Shown: positions 29,679 through 38,976, counted from the first letter of the stretch. The stretch: 64,000 nucleotides of DNA from Pseudomonas sp. HN11 (GCF_021390155.1 NZ_CP089985.1:682001-746000), one strand, 5' to 3'. Numbers and translations are program-made. The notes: generated by a model from the letters alone, not told the origin.

Positions 29679-30118
29679 AACTGCAGACTCGAACTGACCA
29701 GCAGGTTAGCCGGTAGATTCGGCACGGTACCGATGACCGGCAACACCAGCGTCGGGAATACCGAATTGAGGCGTCTGGTGGGGTATTTGATCGTGACGGT
29801 CAGCGTGGTGCCGGTGTAGGTGGCGGTGATTAAGTCGTCAGAAAACTGGAAGCTGGCCGGAATCCACTTCAACTGGTTTTTCACTGTTGTTTTGGCGACT
29901 GTGGTCACCTGCGCGGAGTAACCGGTGCCAGCCGCCACCGGGTCCACCGACATGGCCCGGCGCACGCCCTCCGCCGCCGCCTGGTTGAACGACTGCACCA
30001 TCAGCAGCGGCAGGCTATAGCTGATCAACCCATAGAACACCGCAAAAAAGATCCCGAAGACCAGGGCGAACTCAATCGCCGCTGCACCTTTTTGTTTTCT
30101 AGGGAGGCCTGTTTTCAT
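29675..30118 (-). CDS. tadF: TadE/TadF-like pseudopilin
   Basis: 147 aa. Basic leader MKTGLPRKQKG followed by AAAIEFALVFGIFFAVFYGLISYSL: a G|AAAIEF cleavage site with Glu at +5 matches type IVb prepilin processing by FppA. The remainder is a periplasmic domain of mixed strands. Homologues (PA4294 by synteny) count as TadF or TadE minor pilins; I cannot tell the two apart by eye. Divergent from fppA across 72 bp and coupled to pprA downstream. Confidence 0.8.
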   Translation of the reverse strand: MKTGLPRKQKGAAAIEFALVFGIFFAVFYGLISYSLPLLMVQSFNQAAAEGVRRAMSVDPVAAGTGYSAQVTTVAKTTVKNQLKWIPASFQFSDDLITATYTGTTLTVTIKYPTRRLNSVFPTLVLPVIGTVPNLPANLLVSSSLQF

Positions 30119-30190
30119 GACTGCGTCTACCCTGACGGCTACTACTTGATATCAGCATAGAATCATTCAGCGAAAAGGGATGTTTTTTAC

Positions 30191-30640
30191 GTGATCCATA
30201 GCGTGGTGATTCTGATCTGGCTGGGGCTCTGTGCGTTGCAGGACATCCGTCAACGGCAAATCGCCAATGGCCTGACCCTGGGGGCGGCGCTGCTGGCATT
30301 GATCTACCTGCTATGGAGGGGCACGACCTGGCTCGGGGCGCCCGCTGGCGACGGGGGGTGGGCCTTTGCCGTGGCCTTGCTGTTGACCTTGCCGGGCTAT
30401 GCGCTGGGCCGATTTGGCGCAGGGGATGTGAAGTTGCTGGTCGCGCTGGCTTTGTCGAGTCATCTGGATGCTTTGTTGTGGTCGTTGATCGGTGCCGCAG
30501 CGTGTCAGGGCGCCTGGGTGCTTATCCATCAAAGGCTTAGCGCACACCGACAGGTATCGTCGCTGCGCGCGTCAACAAAGCAGCCTTTTGCCCCCTTTGT
30601 ATGGATAGGATTTACGCTCTACTGGTTTTGGATCCATTAG
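30191..30640 (+). CDS. fppA: Flp prepilin peptidase FppA (A24 family)
   Basis: 149 aa membrane aspartyl protease that cleaves Flp and pseudopilin leaders. It has the two catalytic Asp motifs: LQDIRQRQIAN near residue 18 and GAGDVKLL (GxGD) near residue 78. It is the short form, without the N-methylase domain of PilD, as expected for a Tad system, with about five hydrophobic segments. Start is GTG at 30191. Divergent from tadF; pprB follows 125 bp later. Confidence 0.9.
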   Translation: MIHSVVILIWLGLCALQDIRQRQIANGLTLGAALLALIYLLWRGTTWLGAPAGDGGWAFAVALLLTLPGYALGRFGAGDVKLLVALALSSHLDALLWSLIGAAACQGAWVLIHQRLSAHRQVSSLRASTKQPFAPFVWIGFTLYWFWIH

Positions 30641-30765
30641 TCGAACAAGGCCTCTATTGCTATGTACATAATCGGAAAGTGGTCTACGTTTATTGAGTAG
30701 ATGTGTAGGAAATTTCGTCAAAAAGGATAGGTCAATCTTTTGGCTTGCCAGGCATGGAGTAGCGC

Positions 30766-31554
30766 GTGAACAAGCTTACCTCGGCGGTGAAAGTGCTCGT
30801 GGTCGACGATCAACCGTTGATCGTGGAAGAGCTTTGCGAATTTCTTGAAACCAGTGGTTACCGCTGCGTGCCTTGTGAGTCCAGCCGACACGCCTTGCAG
30901 CGCTTCAGCGAAGACGCCGAGATCGGCCTGGTGTTGTGCGACCTGCACATGCCGGACATCGACGGCATCGAGCTGGTACAAGCCATGCAAAAGATGGCAG
31001 GCAAGGCGCGGGCATTCGAGGCGATCATGCTCACCGGACGGGCCGACAAGCAGGACGTGATCAAGGCCCTGCGCGCGGGGATCTCGGACTACTACCAGAA
31101 GCCGATCAACCTCGATGAGTTGCTCGAAGGCCTGCAGCGCCAGGAAGCGGCGCTGGAAGAGCGGCGCAAAGAGCTGCAACTGGGGCACCTGAACCAGAAG
31201 TTGCAATACCTTTCCGAATCCATCAATGACCTGTACCAGGACCTCGACAAAGTGCGTCGCAGCCCAGGTGCCACCTTGGCAGATGATGCCGACCTGCCCG
31301 GCGAAGAAGCCGGTCCGGTGGAAGTCCCGACCATCTTCAACCAGCTGTCGCCACGCCAATTGGACGTTGCGCGGCTGGTGGGCAAGGGCCAGACCAATTA
31401 CCAGATCGCCTGTGAGCTGGGGATCACCGAAAACACCGTCAAGCTGTACGTGTCCCAGGTGCTGCGCTTGACGCATATGCATAACCGTACCCAACTGGCA
31501 CTGGCCTTGTCGCCGACCAACTTGGCGATGCGCCAGCGGGTGACTGCCCATTGA
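30766..31554 (+). CDS. pprB: PprB-like response regulator
   Basis: 262 aa. Receiver domain (about 7-125) with VVDDQ, phospho-acceptor Asp59 in LCDLHMP and Lys112 in YYQKPI; a linker with coiled-coil character (EAALEERRKELQLGHLNQKL); and a LuxR-type helix-turn-helix (about 190-252, LSPRQLDVARLVGKGQ...ITENTVKLYVSQVL). In P. aeruginosa PprB activates the flp-tad operon, the BapA adhesin and CupE fimbriae. GTG start with GGAG nine bases upstream. Convergent with the DUF3613 gene, three bases apart, without an obvious terminator. Confidence 0.9.
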   Translation: MNKLTSAVKVLVVDDQPLIVEELCEFLETSGYRCVPCESSRHALQRFSEDAEIGLVLCDLHMPDIDGIELVQAMQKMAGKARAFEAIMLTGRADKQDVIKALRAGISDYYQKPINLDELLEGLQRQEAALEERRKELQLGHLNQKLQYLSESINDLYQDLDKVRRSPGATLADDADLPGEEAGPVEVPTIFNQLSPRQLDVARLVGKGQTNYQIACELGITENTVKLYVSQVLRLTHMHNRTQLALALSPTNLAMRQRVTAH

Positions 31555-31557
31555 GCA

Positions 31558-31827
31558 TCATTGGCCCTTCCCGCCTTTAGACCCCCCGCCCGACTCCGAT
31601 TCAAAAAAATCCGGAATCGGATGTTTGTAACTGTCCAGCCAACGCTGCGAGGCCTGCTCCCGTTCTGCGGGCGTGGCCCTTTGCGGTGTCGGTGAAGCGG
31701 CCCGTCCGTTGATCTGCAAGGCCATCCAGTTTTCTGTTTCCGCCTGTTGCGGGGACGACGGACCAGGTTCGATGGCCATAACGCCCAGCGGTAACAGCGC
31801 CAGGCCGATCAGGTAGTGTGCTTTCAT
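31558..31827 (-). CDS. DUF3613 secreted protein of the tad operon
   Basis: 89 aa with a cleavable signal peptide (KAHYLIGLALLPLGVMAIE). The mature part has the DUF3613 pattern ETENWMALQINGRAASPTPQ and WLDSYKHPIPDFF, then a Gly/Ser/Lys-rich tail. Homologue of PA4298 by synteny, last gene of the rcpC-rcpA-tadZABCD transcript. GGAGTGATCG precedes the ATG; gap to tadD is 10 bp. Function in pilus biogenesis is inferred from its constant position. Confidence 0.82.
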   Translation of the reverse strand: MKAHYLIGLALLPLGVMAIEPGPSSPQQAETENWMALQINGRAASPTPQRATPAEREQASQRWLDSYKHPIPDFFESESGGGSKGGKGQ

Positions 31828-31837
31828 CGATCACTCC

Positions 31838-32548
31838 TTACTTGAGGCTCACCGGCAGGACATTTGGCCCCCCCGCGATTTTGCGCGCCGCTGTGCGGGC
31901 ACCCTTGAGTTTTTCCGCGCGGGCCTGGGCATCGGTGACTTGCTCGCGGCTCAGGCCCAACTGGCTGACGACCTTGGCCGCTTGCCCCCAGTCGTTCTGG
32001 TAGATCAACAACGTCACCAGGTTGACGGCGGCCAACGGGTCGCCCTGCTTGAGTTCGATGGCGGTCATGAATTCAAAGCGGGCGTCGTCCATGCGCAATT
32101 GGTTGAGGTAAACCACGCCCAAGTCATTGCGGATCTTTTCGTCCGTGGGCGCCAGTTGGGCCGCCCGTTGCAGGTGGGTCATGGCCAGGCCATTGTCGCC
32201 CTTGGCGGCCGCCAATTGCCCCAGGCCGTGCTCGCCTTCGGCGGTCATACAGGTGCCGAGCAAACTGCGGTACAGCGGTTCGGCTTCGCTGCGCCCGAGC
32301 AGGCGGTAAGTGCGGGCCTTGCGCTGGCGCACCTGGGGCAAGCCCTCGGGCAGGCTTTGCAGGTTGGCCAGGCTGGCGTGCAGCTTGCCTTCGTTGGCCA
32401 AATCATCGGACAGGTTGAGCGCCAGTTCCTGCTCCGAATTCGGCTTGGCGCAACTGCCTGGTGAGGTCAATGCTGCCCAGGATGATTGGCCATTGGTGGC
32501 GCAGCCGCCTAGCATCAACAAGGCCAAGCCGGCAATCAGTACTCTCAT
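31838..32548 (-). CDS. tadD: TadD, TPR lipoprotein of the Tad pilus
   Basis: 236 aa. Lipobox LMLGGC (Cys16) and several tetratricopeptide repeats between about residues 40 and 205 (for example RNDLGVVYLNQLRMDDARFEFMTAIELKQGD). TadD is a pilotin-like or scaffold lipoprotein for the RcpA secretin. The ATG at 32548 is chosen because GAGGAG is six bases upstream; an ATG at 32554 and the 32578 start are too close to or upstream of that site. Eleven bases after tadC. Confidence 0.88.
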   Translation of the reverse strand: MRVLIAGLALLMLGGCATNGQSSWAALTSPGSCAKPNSEQELALNLSDDLANEGKLHASLANLQSLPEGLPQVRQRKARTYRLLGRSEAEPLYRSLLGTCMTAEGEHGLGQLAAAKGDNGLAMTHLQRAAQLAPTDEKIRNDLGVVYLNQLRMDDARFEFMTAIELKQGDPLAAVNLVTLLIYQNDWGQAAKVVSQLGLSREQVTDAQARAEKLKGARTAARKIAGGPNVLPVSLK

Positions 32549-32558
32549 CAACATCTCC

Positions 32559-33446
32559 TCAAAAATGCGCCAACGCACGGGCGATGCCGATAAAGGCCGG
32601 GCCGCCGAGCACGATCAGTAACGCGGGGAACAGAAACACCATCATCACCACCGACATCTTTGCCGACATCTTTGAAATGTATTCCTGCAGGCGAGTCAGG
32701 CGTCGGTCGTCGAGCAGTTGCTTGAGCGCCAGCAAGGACTTCATCGCACCGCCGCCTTGCTGGATCAATTGTTGGAGGATGATGCAGGTGTCGGTGAACT
32801 CATCCACTTCCAGCATGCGCGCGGTCTTGCCCAGTTCTTCGCCCAGCTCCAACCCGGAGTCGACCCGCGCCAGGATCAGGCGCAATTCGTGGGTGAGGTG
32901 GGGGAGTAGGCGCTGTGCTTCGGTGCCCAATACGCGCAGCGACTGTTCAACCGCCATGCCCGACTCGAACAGGATGCGCAGCAGCGGAATGAAGGTAGAG
33001 ATTTCCTTGGCGATGGTCTGCTGACGATGTTTGGCAGCGGCGGCCAGCACCCGTTTGGGCAGCAGGTAGCCGATGCCCAGGCCAAACAGGGGAGCGATCC
33101 AGGCGGGGTCCATGCCAGGGAAAAAAATCGGCTGGCCGAGGAGGGACAAGCCTAAGAAAACGACGGGCAAGCCGATCTGAAAGGCTGCATACAGCGAGCG
33201 TTGGCTGGCCTTGCGCCAACCAATGCGGTTGAGCAGCGCCTGGGTCTCGTTGTCCAGGCTGACCGAGCGCTGAGCCAGGGCGCTCCCGCCGAGTTGACGC
33301 ATGAACGTGCCGAACCTGGCGTCGCCGGCCATGCGCCCTTGCAGGCGTTCAGCCACCCGACGCTCGCGGCGGCGATTTTCGAGCAACTGGCCGCCCACCA
33401 GGACCAAGGCGGCGAGCAACAACAAGGCACAGGCCAGCAGCGCCAT
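32559..33446 (-). CDS. tadC: TadC, inner-membrane platform protein
   Basis: 295 aa, T2SSF (GspF-like) domain. Hydrophobic N-terminus MALLACALLLLAALVLVGGQ, middle membrane pair (IGLPVVFLGLSLLG, IAPLFGLGIGYLLP), and the conserved soluble loop with LLRILFESGMAVEQSLRVLG...EFTDTCIILQQLIQQGGG. A final membrane segment near the end. The ATG at 33446 has GAGGAG eight bases upstream; the GTG at 33455 that overlaps tadB would have that site only one base away. Works with TadB as the rotary platform above the TadA ATPase. Confidence 0.9.
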   Translation of the reverse strand: MALLACALLLLAALVLVGGQLLENRRRERRVAERLQGRMAGDARFGTFMRQLGGSALAQRSVSLDNETQALLNRIGWRKASQRSLYAAFQIGLPVVFLGLSLLGQPIFFPGMDPAWIAPLFGLGIGYLLPKRVLAAAAKHRQQTIAKEISTFIPLLRILFESGMAVEQSLRVLGTEAQRLLPHLTHELRLILARVDSGLELGEELGKTARMLEVDEFTDTCIILQQLIQQGGGAMKSLLALKQLLDDRRLTRLQEYISKMSAKMSVVMMVFLFPALLIVLGGPAFIGIARALAHF

Positions 33447-33447
33447 C

Positions 33448-34329
33448 TCAGACACTCCTCAGCATGCGCCACATGAGCACGGTGCCGCTGATGTCCATGG
33501 CCAGTGCGCTGAACAACATGATCCGCCCTGTATCGTCGTTCCACAGGGTCATCAGGTAATCGGGGTTGACCATGATGAAATAGCCCACGATCAGTATCGG
33601 CAACCCGCCCAGTACGTAGGCGGTCATGCGTGTTTCGCCGGTCATGGCCTTGAGTTGACGCGCGCCCTGTTCCCGTTCACGGATCATTTTGATCAGGTTT
33701 TCCAGCAGTTCGCTGGCATTGCCGCCGTAGCGGTGGTTGACCTTCAGCCCCAGGGCGAACAGGCGGAATTCGTCCTGTTCGTAAAACTCGGCAAAATCGC
33801 TGACCGAGTCCGGCAGGCTGACGCCCATGCGCACATTGCGCTGCACACGGCCTATGGCTTCCTTGAGCGGGTCTTCAACGCTTTCGACGCCGCCCAGTAC
33901 CGCGTCGGCCAAGGTTCGCCCGGATTTGAGGCTGCGCACGCTGTGGTCGAGCAATTGAGGCAGTTGCTCGACCATGCGTTGCACGCGACGTTGATAAGAC
34001 CAGCCGATGTACACCCGCAGAAACAAGGGCGGCCCGACGATCATCGCGATCAGGCCCAACACGTCGGCAAACAGCCAGCCCAGCAGTGCGCCGATCACCC
34101 AGGCGCTCAGCCATAGGCCAAGGCGGTCCGTGGGTGTGCCCATCCCCGCGCGCTGAAACATGCGCTCAAGGCCCGTCCAGGTGGTGTTGGCTTTCTGAAC
34201 CTCGGGCTGACTGTCGCCGAGACGTTCCAGCACGCGGTCCGTCTGGGCCTTGCGCAGGCCGTGCTGGAATTGCCAGAACGACAGGCCGATCAGCAGCAGG
34301 CAGAGAAGGAGCAACACGGGTCCGATCAT
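33448..34329 (-). CDS. tadB: TadB, inner-membrane platform protein
   Basis: 293 aa with a T2SSF domain: MIGPVLLLLCLLLIGLSFW at the start, a central membrane pair (WVIGALLGWLFADVLGLIAMIVGPPLFL), the loop PQLLDHSVRSLKSGRTLADAVLGGVE and two C-terminal membrane segments. GGGAG lies nine bases before the ATG. It follows tadA by 10 bp and abuts tadC. Confidence 0.9.
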   Translation of the reverse strand: MIGPVLLLLCLLLIGLSFWQFQHGLRKAQTDRVLERLGDSQPEVQKANTTWTGLERMFQRAGMGTPTDRLGLWLSAWVIGALLGWLFADVLGLIAMIVGPPLFLRVYIGWSYQRRVQRMVEQLPQLLDHSVRSLKSGRTLADAVLGGVESVEDPLKEAIGRVQRNVRMGVSLPDSVSDFAEFYEQDEFRLFALGLKVNHRYGGNASELLENLIKMIREREQGARQLKAMTGETRMTAYVLGGLPILIVGYFIMVNPDYLMTLWNDDTGRIMLFSALAMDISGTVLMWRMLRSV

Positions 34330-34339
34330 CTGGTGCTCC

Positions 34340-35611
34340 CTAGGATTGCAAGGCCGATTCGCGGCGCAGTTTGTCGCCAGCGGGGTTGATGGCTTCGCGC
34401 AGGAAACCGAAGCCGGTGCGTCGGTCCAGCCGGAACAGGGTGTTAGTGACGTACACGTCTTCGCGCACGCCGACCACTTCCACCACTTCGCTCACGCAGC
34501 GGCGTCCATCGGGCATACGTGTCAATTGGATGATTACGTCCAGCGCGGCGCAGATCATCTGGCGCAGGGTTTTTTCCGCGACCACACGACCGGTCAGTCC
34601 CACCAGGGTCTCCAGGCGCAGCAAGGCATCCTGGGCATTGTTGGCGTGCACGGTGCTCATGGAACCGTCGTGACCGGTGTTCATGGCCGTCATCACGTCG
34701 AGCACTTCCACTCCACGGATTTCACCAAGGATGATGCGGTCCGGGCGCATCCGCAGAGCGTTGCGGATCAGGTCGCTGGAGCGCACTTCGCCATGGCCTT
34801 CGGCATTGGGCGGGCGGGTTTCCAGGCGCACTACGTGCGGATGGCCCAATTGCAGCTCGGCGACGTCTTCGATGGTCACCAGGCGCTCATGGGGGTTGAT
34901 CAACTGGCTTAGGATGTTCAGCAGCGTGGTCTTGCCGGTACCGGTGCCGCCGCTGATAAGGATGTTACAGCGCTTGCCCACGGCCTCCTGGAAAAATTCG
35001 AAAATGCTCTGGTCGATGGTCTGCATGGCGACCAGGTCGCTGCTCTTGAGCATGTCCTTGCGGAATTTACGAATCGACAGGCATGGCCCGTCCAGGGCAA
35101 TCGGCGGGATGATCGCATTGACCCGGCTACCGTCCGGCAAGCGTGCATCCACCATCGGCGAGGACTCGTCCAGGCGCCGACCCAGCGGCGCGAGGACACG
35201 TTGCATCACACGCTCCACATGGTGGTCGTCAATGAAACGCAGGTCGCTCTGGTGCAGCAGACCATCGCGTTCGATAAACACGCGATGCGGGCCGTTGACC
35301 AGGATTTCAGTCACCGACGGGTCACGCAATAGCACTTCCAGCGGGCCGAAACCGGTGAGCTCGTCGACGATCTCTTCGGCCAGCCGTTCCATCTCATAAC
35401 GCGAGATCGCCAGGCGCATGCGTGTGATGTATTCGGAGACCTTGTCGATGACAAATTGCGCCAGGGACTGGCGCGTGCCTTCCAGCAGGTTTTTACCCGA
35501 CTCCTCGATGGCGTCGATGATGTAGCGGTGCAGCACCAGCTTCAGGCCATCGTGATCGCTGTTGCCACCGGCAGCGCGGGCCGGGCCGCCAAACAGTTTT
35601 TCGCCGTTCAT
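34340..35611 (-). CDS. tadA: TadA/CpaF secretion ATPase
   Basis: 423 aa hexameric ATPase that powers Flp pilus assembly. Walker A GGTGTGKTTLLN at about 221-232, followed by the DVAELQLGHPHVVRLETRPPN Asp box, Walker B region DRIILGEIRGVE, and the His box STVHANN with GHDGSMSTVHAN. The N-terminal domain includes LTGFGPLEVLLRDPSVTEILVNG. Its ATG overlaps the tadZ stop (ATGA). Confidence 0.95.
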   Translation of the reverse strand: MNGEKLFGGPARAAGGNSDHDGLKLVLHRYIIDAIEESGKNLLEGTRQSLAQFVIDKVSEYITRMRLAISRYEMERLAEEIVDELTGFGPLEVLLRDPSVTEILVNGPHRVFIERDGLLHQSDLRFIDDHHVERVMQRVLAPLGRRLDESSPMVDARLPDGSRVNAIIPPIALDGPCLSIRKFRKDMLKSSDLVAMQTIDQSIFEFFQEAVGKRCNILISGGTGTGKTTLLNILSQLINPHERLVTIEDVAELQLGHPHVVRLETRPPNAEGHGEVRSSDLIRNALRMRPDRIILGEIRGVEVLDVMTAMNTGHDGSMSTVHANNAQDALLRLETLVGLTGRVVAEKTLRQMICAALDVIIQLTRMPDGRRCVSEVVEVVGVREDVYVTNTLFRLDRRTGFGFLREAINPAGDKLRRESALQS

Positions 35612-36801
35612 CGTCCTGACCCCAGAATGCGTTCAAACCAGCGCATAGAGGGCTTTGCCAGGCCCTCGGAGCGTTTTGCCAGGCGCTCGCCCAAGGTGCG
35701 CACGGCTTGGGTCAAGGGTTCACGGGGGGCCAGGGCAAACAGGGTCTGGCCCTGGTTTTTCACATTCAGGCGCAGCTCGGCACTCAAGGGCAGTACGGCG
35801 ATGCACTCAAGGCCGAAGCTTTTTTCCAGGGCTTCTGTGTTGGGTGCGCAGGCCTTGATGTAGCGGTCCACCACCAATTTGGCGTGCTCCAGCTTCATGC
35901 CTTTTTCACGCCAGCGGCTGAGTATCGCCAGGTTGCGGCGGCAGTCCAGTACGCTCTGGTCGGTGCACCACAGCAGCTTGTCGCAGTGACTGACGAAGGT
36001 GCGCAGGGCTTCGCTGTCGGGTTGCCCCGTGATATTTACGACGATGTGCTGGAAGTGTTGGCGCAGCGCACTGAGCAACATGAACAGTTCGGCGGCGCTG
36101 GTGAGTTTGAGTGGCTCATCACCGGTGGCATACGCCAGGATGCGCAAGCCATCCAGGGCAGTGGTGAAGGCGCTGTTGATCAAGGTGGTATCGAGACGAC
36201 GCAAATGCCGCAACGCATCACCGAAATTGAACGTGCTCTCCAGGCCCAGCAATGCCAGGCTGTCGCTGCGCGGCAGGCCGAGGTCGAGCAATAGGGTTTG
36301 CTGCCCGCTTTTCTGTACGACCAACGCCAGGTGGGTGGCCAGCATTGCCCCATCGGCGTTGCTTTGGGTGCCGAACAATACGGTCAGGCCGCCCAACTGT
36401 GTGCTGGGCGTGACGGTGGGCAGGCGCTTACTCAAGCGTCGCACCAAGCCTGCCACTTCACTGGAGCGCGAGCCGTAGGCGACGAAGTCGCGGGCGCCGG
36501 CCCGCATTGCATTGAGCACTAGCTGGTTGTCCATGCCATCGCCCAGGGCGACCACGGCAAGCATCGGCTTGGCTTCCAAGGCGCCTTCGATCAGCGCGCT
36601 CTGCGCTACGACGTTTTCGCGGTCGAGACCGACGAATACCAGGCTGGCGAAGGTCACGTCCACCAGGGCCAATAGCTCGTCCAGGCTGCCGGTGCCGGCG
36701 CTGACCACTTGGCCAAGAGGCGCCAGGGCGCCCTGCAGCCACTCCAGGTCAGTGGTGTTGCGGGTGATGGCGAGAAAGGTCTGGCTCAGGCTATCGCTCA
36801 T
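35608..36801 (-). CDS. tadZ: TadZ, MinD-like localisation protein
   Basis: 397 aa. A receiver-like N-terminal domain without a clear phospho-Asp set (about 1-125) is followed by a ParA/MinD-fold ATPase domain (about 135-390). The P-loop is degenerate: the place of KGGxGKT is occupied by FGTQSNADGAMLATHLA, so classic ATP hydrolysis is doubtful. TadZ localises the Tad machine to a pole. Its ATG overlaps the rcpA stop and its stop overlaps tadA. Confidence 0.88.
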   Translation of the reverse strand: MSDSLSQTFLAITRNTTDLEWLQGALAPLGQVVSAGTGSLDELLALVDVTFASLVFVGLDRENVVAQSALIEGALEAKPMLAVVALGDGMDNQLVLNAMRAGARDFVAYGSRSSEVAGLVRRLSKRLPTVTPSTQLGGLTVLFGTQSNADGAMLATHLALVVQKSGQQTLLLDLGLPRSDSLALLGLESTFNFGDALRHLRRLDTTLINSAFTTALDGLRILAYATGDEPLKLTSAAELFMLLSALRQHFQHIVVNITGQPDSEALRTFVSHCDKLLWCTDQSVLDCRRNLAILSRWREKGMKLEHAKLVVDRYIKACAPNTEALEKSFGLECIAVLPLSAELRLNVKNQGQTLFALAPREPLTQAVRTLGERLAKRSEGLAKPSMRWFERILGSGR

Positions 36802-38015
36802 TGGGAAAGTCCACTGCGACGGTCGAAATTGCCGTTTTCGAGGAAAAACAGGCGATACCAGTTTGGGTCATAGCTGCGCAGTTTTTCGCCGGGCAAAGAG
36901 GGCAGTTGGGCGTTGGCCGCCAGCGGCTGCACCAGATGCGGCGTGACGATCATCAGCAGTTCTTTTTCTTCACGGCTGATATTGGAGTCGCGGAAGAACG
37001 CACCGAGGATCGGGATATCGCCCAGCCCTGGAAACTTGTTGATGGTGGAGCGGTTATTGCTGCTGATCAGGCCGCTGATCACAAAACTCTCGCCATCGGC
37101 CAGGGACACGCTGGTGTCGGTGCGGCGCACGGTCAGGGCCGGCACCTGGATGCCTTGGATCTGTACGGCGTTGCTATAGTCCAGCTCGCTGACCTCGGGT
37201 GCGACCTTGAGGGAAATGCGATTGCGGTCAATCACCGTGGGAGTCAGGGTCAGGCGGATGCCGAACTCCTTGTATTCAATAGAGATGGTGTCGCTGCCGG
37301 CGCTGGGTACCGGCACCGGCACCTCGCCGCCGGCGAGGAAGGAGGCACTCTGGCCGCTCATGGCCACCAGGCTCGGGCGCGCGAGGGTGTAGGCAAAGCC
37401 GCTGCGTTCCAGGGCGTTGATCATGGCTTTGACCCGACCCCCGCCAAAGCCGACGTTGAAGCTTTCTGTATTCACCGGCAGTTTGAACACGCCTTCCGAG
37501 GGCGATAACAGGTTGGGGCTGCCGAGGAAAAAGTTTGCGCCCGAGCCCAGCAGTCGAGTACTGGCTTCCTTGAGTTTGGTACGGCTGACCTCGACAAAGC
37601 GGATATCCGTCTGCACCTGGTTGGGCAACAGCGGATCTTCCGACGGCGACAGCGACAAGCTGGTCAGCGCCGACGTCGCTTTGCCTTTGACGAACACCAT
37701 GCTTTGGCGCGGCGCGCTGGCGCAGGCGGTCCATACCATCAGGCTGGTGGCACCGCTGGAAACACCGGTCAACAGGAAGTTCCGGTCGCCGTTGACCCGC
37801 ACATCGGCAATTTTCGGGTCGCCGATAGCCAGGCGCGTAATTGCCACCGGTGATTGCAGCTCTTGTTGCAGGCCTTCTCCCACCTCGACCACGGCGGGCA
37901 ACTGGCCCAGGGCGCTGCAGTTGCCCGGCGCCGCCAACGCTATGCCGACCGGCAGGCTCGACAGCATCAGGGCCCAGGCCATGTGCGTGAACAGGTGGGC
38001 GTAGCGATGGCTCAT
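36798..38015 (-). CDS. rcpA: RcpA/CpaC outer-membrane secretin
   Basis: 405 aa. Signal peptide (about 1-29), an N-terminal pilus-assembly domain with VVEVGEGLQQELQSPVAITRLAIGDPKIADVRVNGDRNFLLTG, a BON-like part, then the secretin core (about 150-365) with the conserved ADGESFVISGLI and LGDIPILGAFFR near the end. It forms the exit pore for the pilus. ATG follows AAGGATGCCGTGA. Starts 19 bp after rcpC. Confidence 0.92.
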   Translation of the reverse strand: MSHRYAHLFTHMAWALMLSSLPVGIALAAPGNCSALGQLPAVVEVGEGLQQELQSPVAITRLAIGDPKIADVRVNGDRNFLLTGVSSGATSLMVWTACASAPRQSMVFVKGKATSALTSLSLSPSEDPLLPNQVQTDIRFVEVSRTKLKEASTRLLGSGANFFLGSPNLLSPSEGVFKLPVNTESFNVGFGGGRVKAMINALERSGFAYTLARPSLVAMSGQSASFLAGGEVPVPVPSAGSDTISIEYKEFGIRLTLTPTVIDRNRISLKVAPEVSELDYSNAVQIQGIQVPALTVRRTDTSVSLADGESFVISGLISSNNRSTINKFPGLGDIPILGAFFRDSNISREEKELLMIVTPHLVQPLAANAQLPSLPGEKLRSYDPNWYRLFFLENGNFDRRSGLSQ

Positions 38016-38034
38016 TCACGGCATCCTTGCTCGA

Positions 38035-38976
38035 TTACGGGTTTTGTGGCGCTGTTTGGGCACCGCGAATCACTTCAATGCCACGGCGTACGACGGGCCC
38101 CGCGGTGGCTTGTACGACGCGTTTGGGCGGGCCGGTCAGGGCCAGCTGGGCAAATTGGTAGAGGTCGCGGTTGGCGCTTTCCAGTCTTTCTGACGCGTCG
38201 CTTTCGCCGGCCCAGTAGCGGCTGAGTAGTTGTTCCTCGGCGCTGCGTACGGCCAGGCGCAACACGCCGGCTTGCGCCGCGAGCATCAGGCGGCTTAACA
38301 GTGGTTCCGGCACCGCCAACACCACCGTGCGTGCGCCAGCTCGGCGTTGGGCGGCCTGGGCGCGTTCTTCAGGCGTAGCTGGGGGCGGAACAGCGGGTTT
38401 GCCATCGTTGGCCAGGCCCAGTTGATCGCCGACGCTGAGCAAGCGCATGGCCGGAAGGACGATCTGCGCCGACTGTTCGGCGTTGCCGGCATCCTGGCGC
38501 AGGAACAGCAGCACATCTACGTAATCACCGGGCGTCAGTTGGCCTCCGGCGCCGCTCACCTCATCCACGGCCACGGCCAGGGCGCGTTCGTTGGGGCGGA
38601 TCATGCGTGCGAGCGGGCCGCCGCCGCTGAAGCTTTCTTCGGTGAGCCAAGCGCCTGCGCCCAGGGTTCGCAAGGGAATACGACCGATGGCTTGGTCGAG
38701 TTGGGTCAGGCTGCCGGCAGGCGCGGTGAGCAGTTTTTCTACGGCCAGGTCGGCGGCGGTCAGCGGCATAAAGGCGGGCACGTCATGCACCAGGACCACC
38801 ACCGGTTGGCGGGTCTGATCTTCAACGGCAGCGACGGTATTACCAACGGAAACGACAGGTTCAGCCGGGGCTGCGACGGGCACCGGTGCGCGGCTCAGAA
38901 CAAGCCCCCAGTACCCTGCGATCAATGCCCCGATCAGCAGCAAGCCGGCCAGGACCATGCTGATGCGACTGTTCAT
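38035..38976 (-). CDS. rcpC: RcpC/CpaB Flp pilus assembly protein
   Basis: 313 aa. N-terminal membrane anchor RISMVLAGLLLIGALIAGYWGL, a SAF-type beta-clip domain (VVVLVHDVPAFMPLTAADLAVEKLLTAP) and the RcpC domain with NERALAVAVDEVSGAGGQLTPGDYVDVLL. Periplasmic partner of RcpA. ATG at 38976 has GGGAGAG upstream; the longer frame to 39006 is not supported. First gene of the minus-strand tad operon. Confidence 0.9.
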   Translation of the reverse strand: MNSRISMVLAGLLLIGALIAGYWGLVLSRAPVPVAAPAEPVVSVGNTVAAVEDQTRQPVVVLVHDVPAFMPLTAADLAVEKLLTAPAGSLTQLDQAIGRIPLRTLGAGAWLTEESFSGGGPLARMIRPNERALAVAVDEVSGAGGQLTPGDYVDVLLFLRQDAGNAEQSAQIVLPAMRLLSVGDQLGLANDGKPAVPPPATPEERAQAAQRRAGARTVVLAVPEPLLSRLMLAAQAGVLRLAVRSAEEQLLSRYWAGESDASERLESANRDLYQFAQLALTGPPKRVVQATAGPVVRRGIEVIRGAQTAPQNP

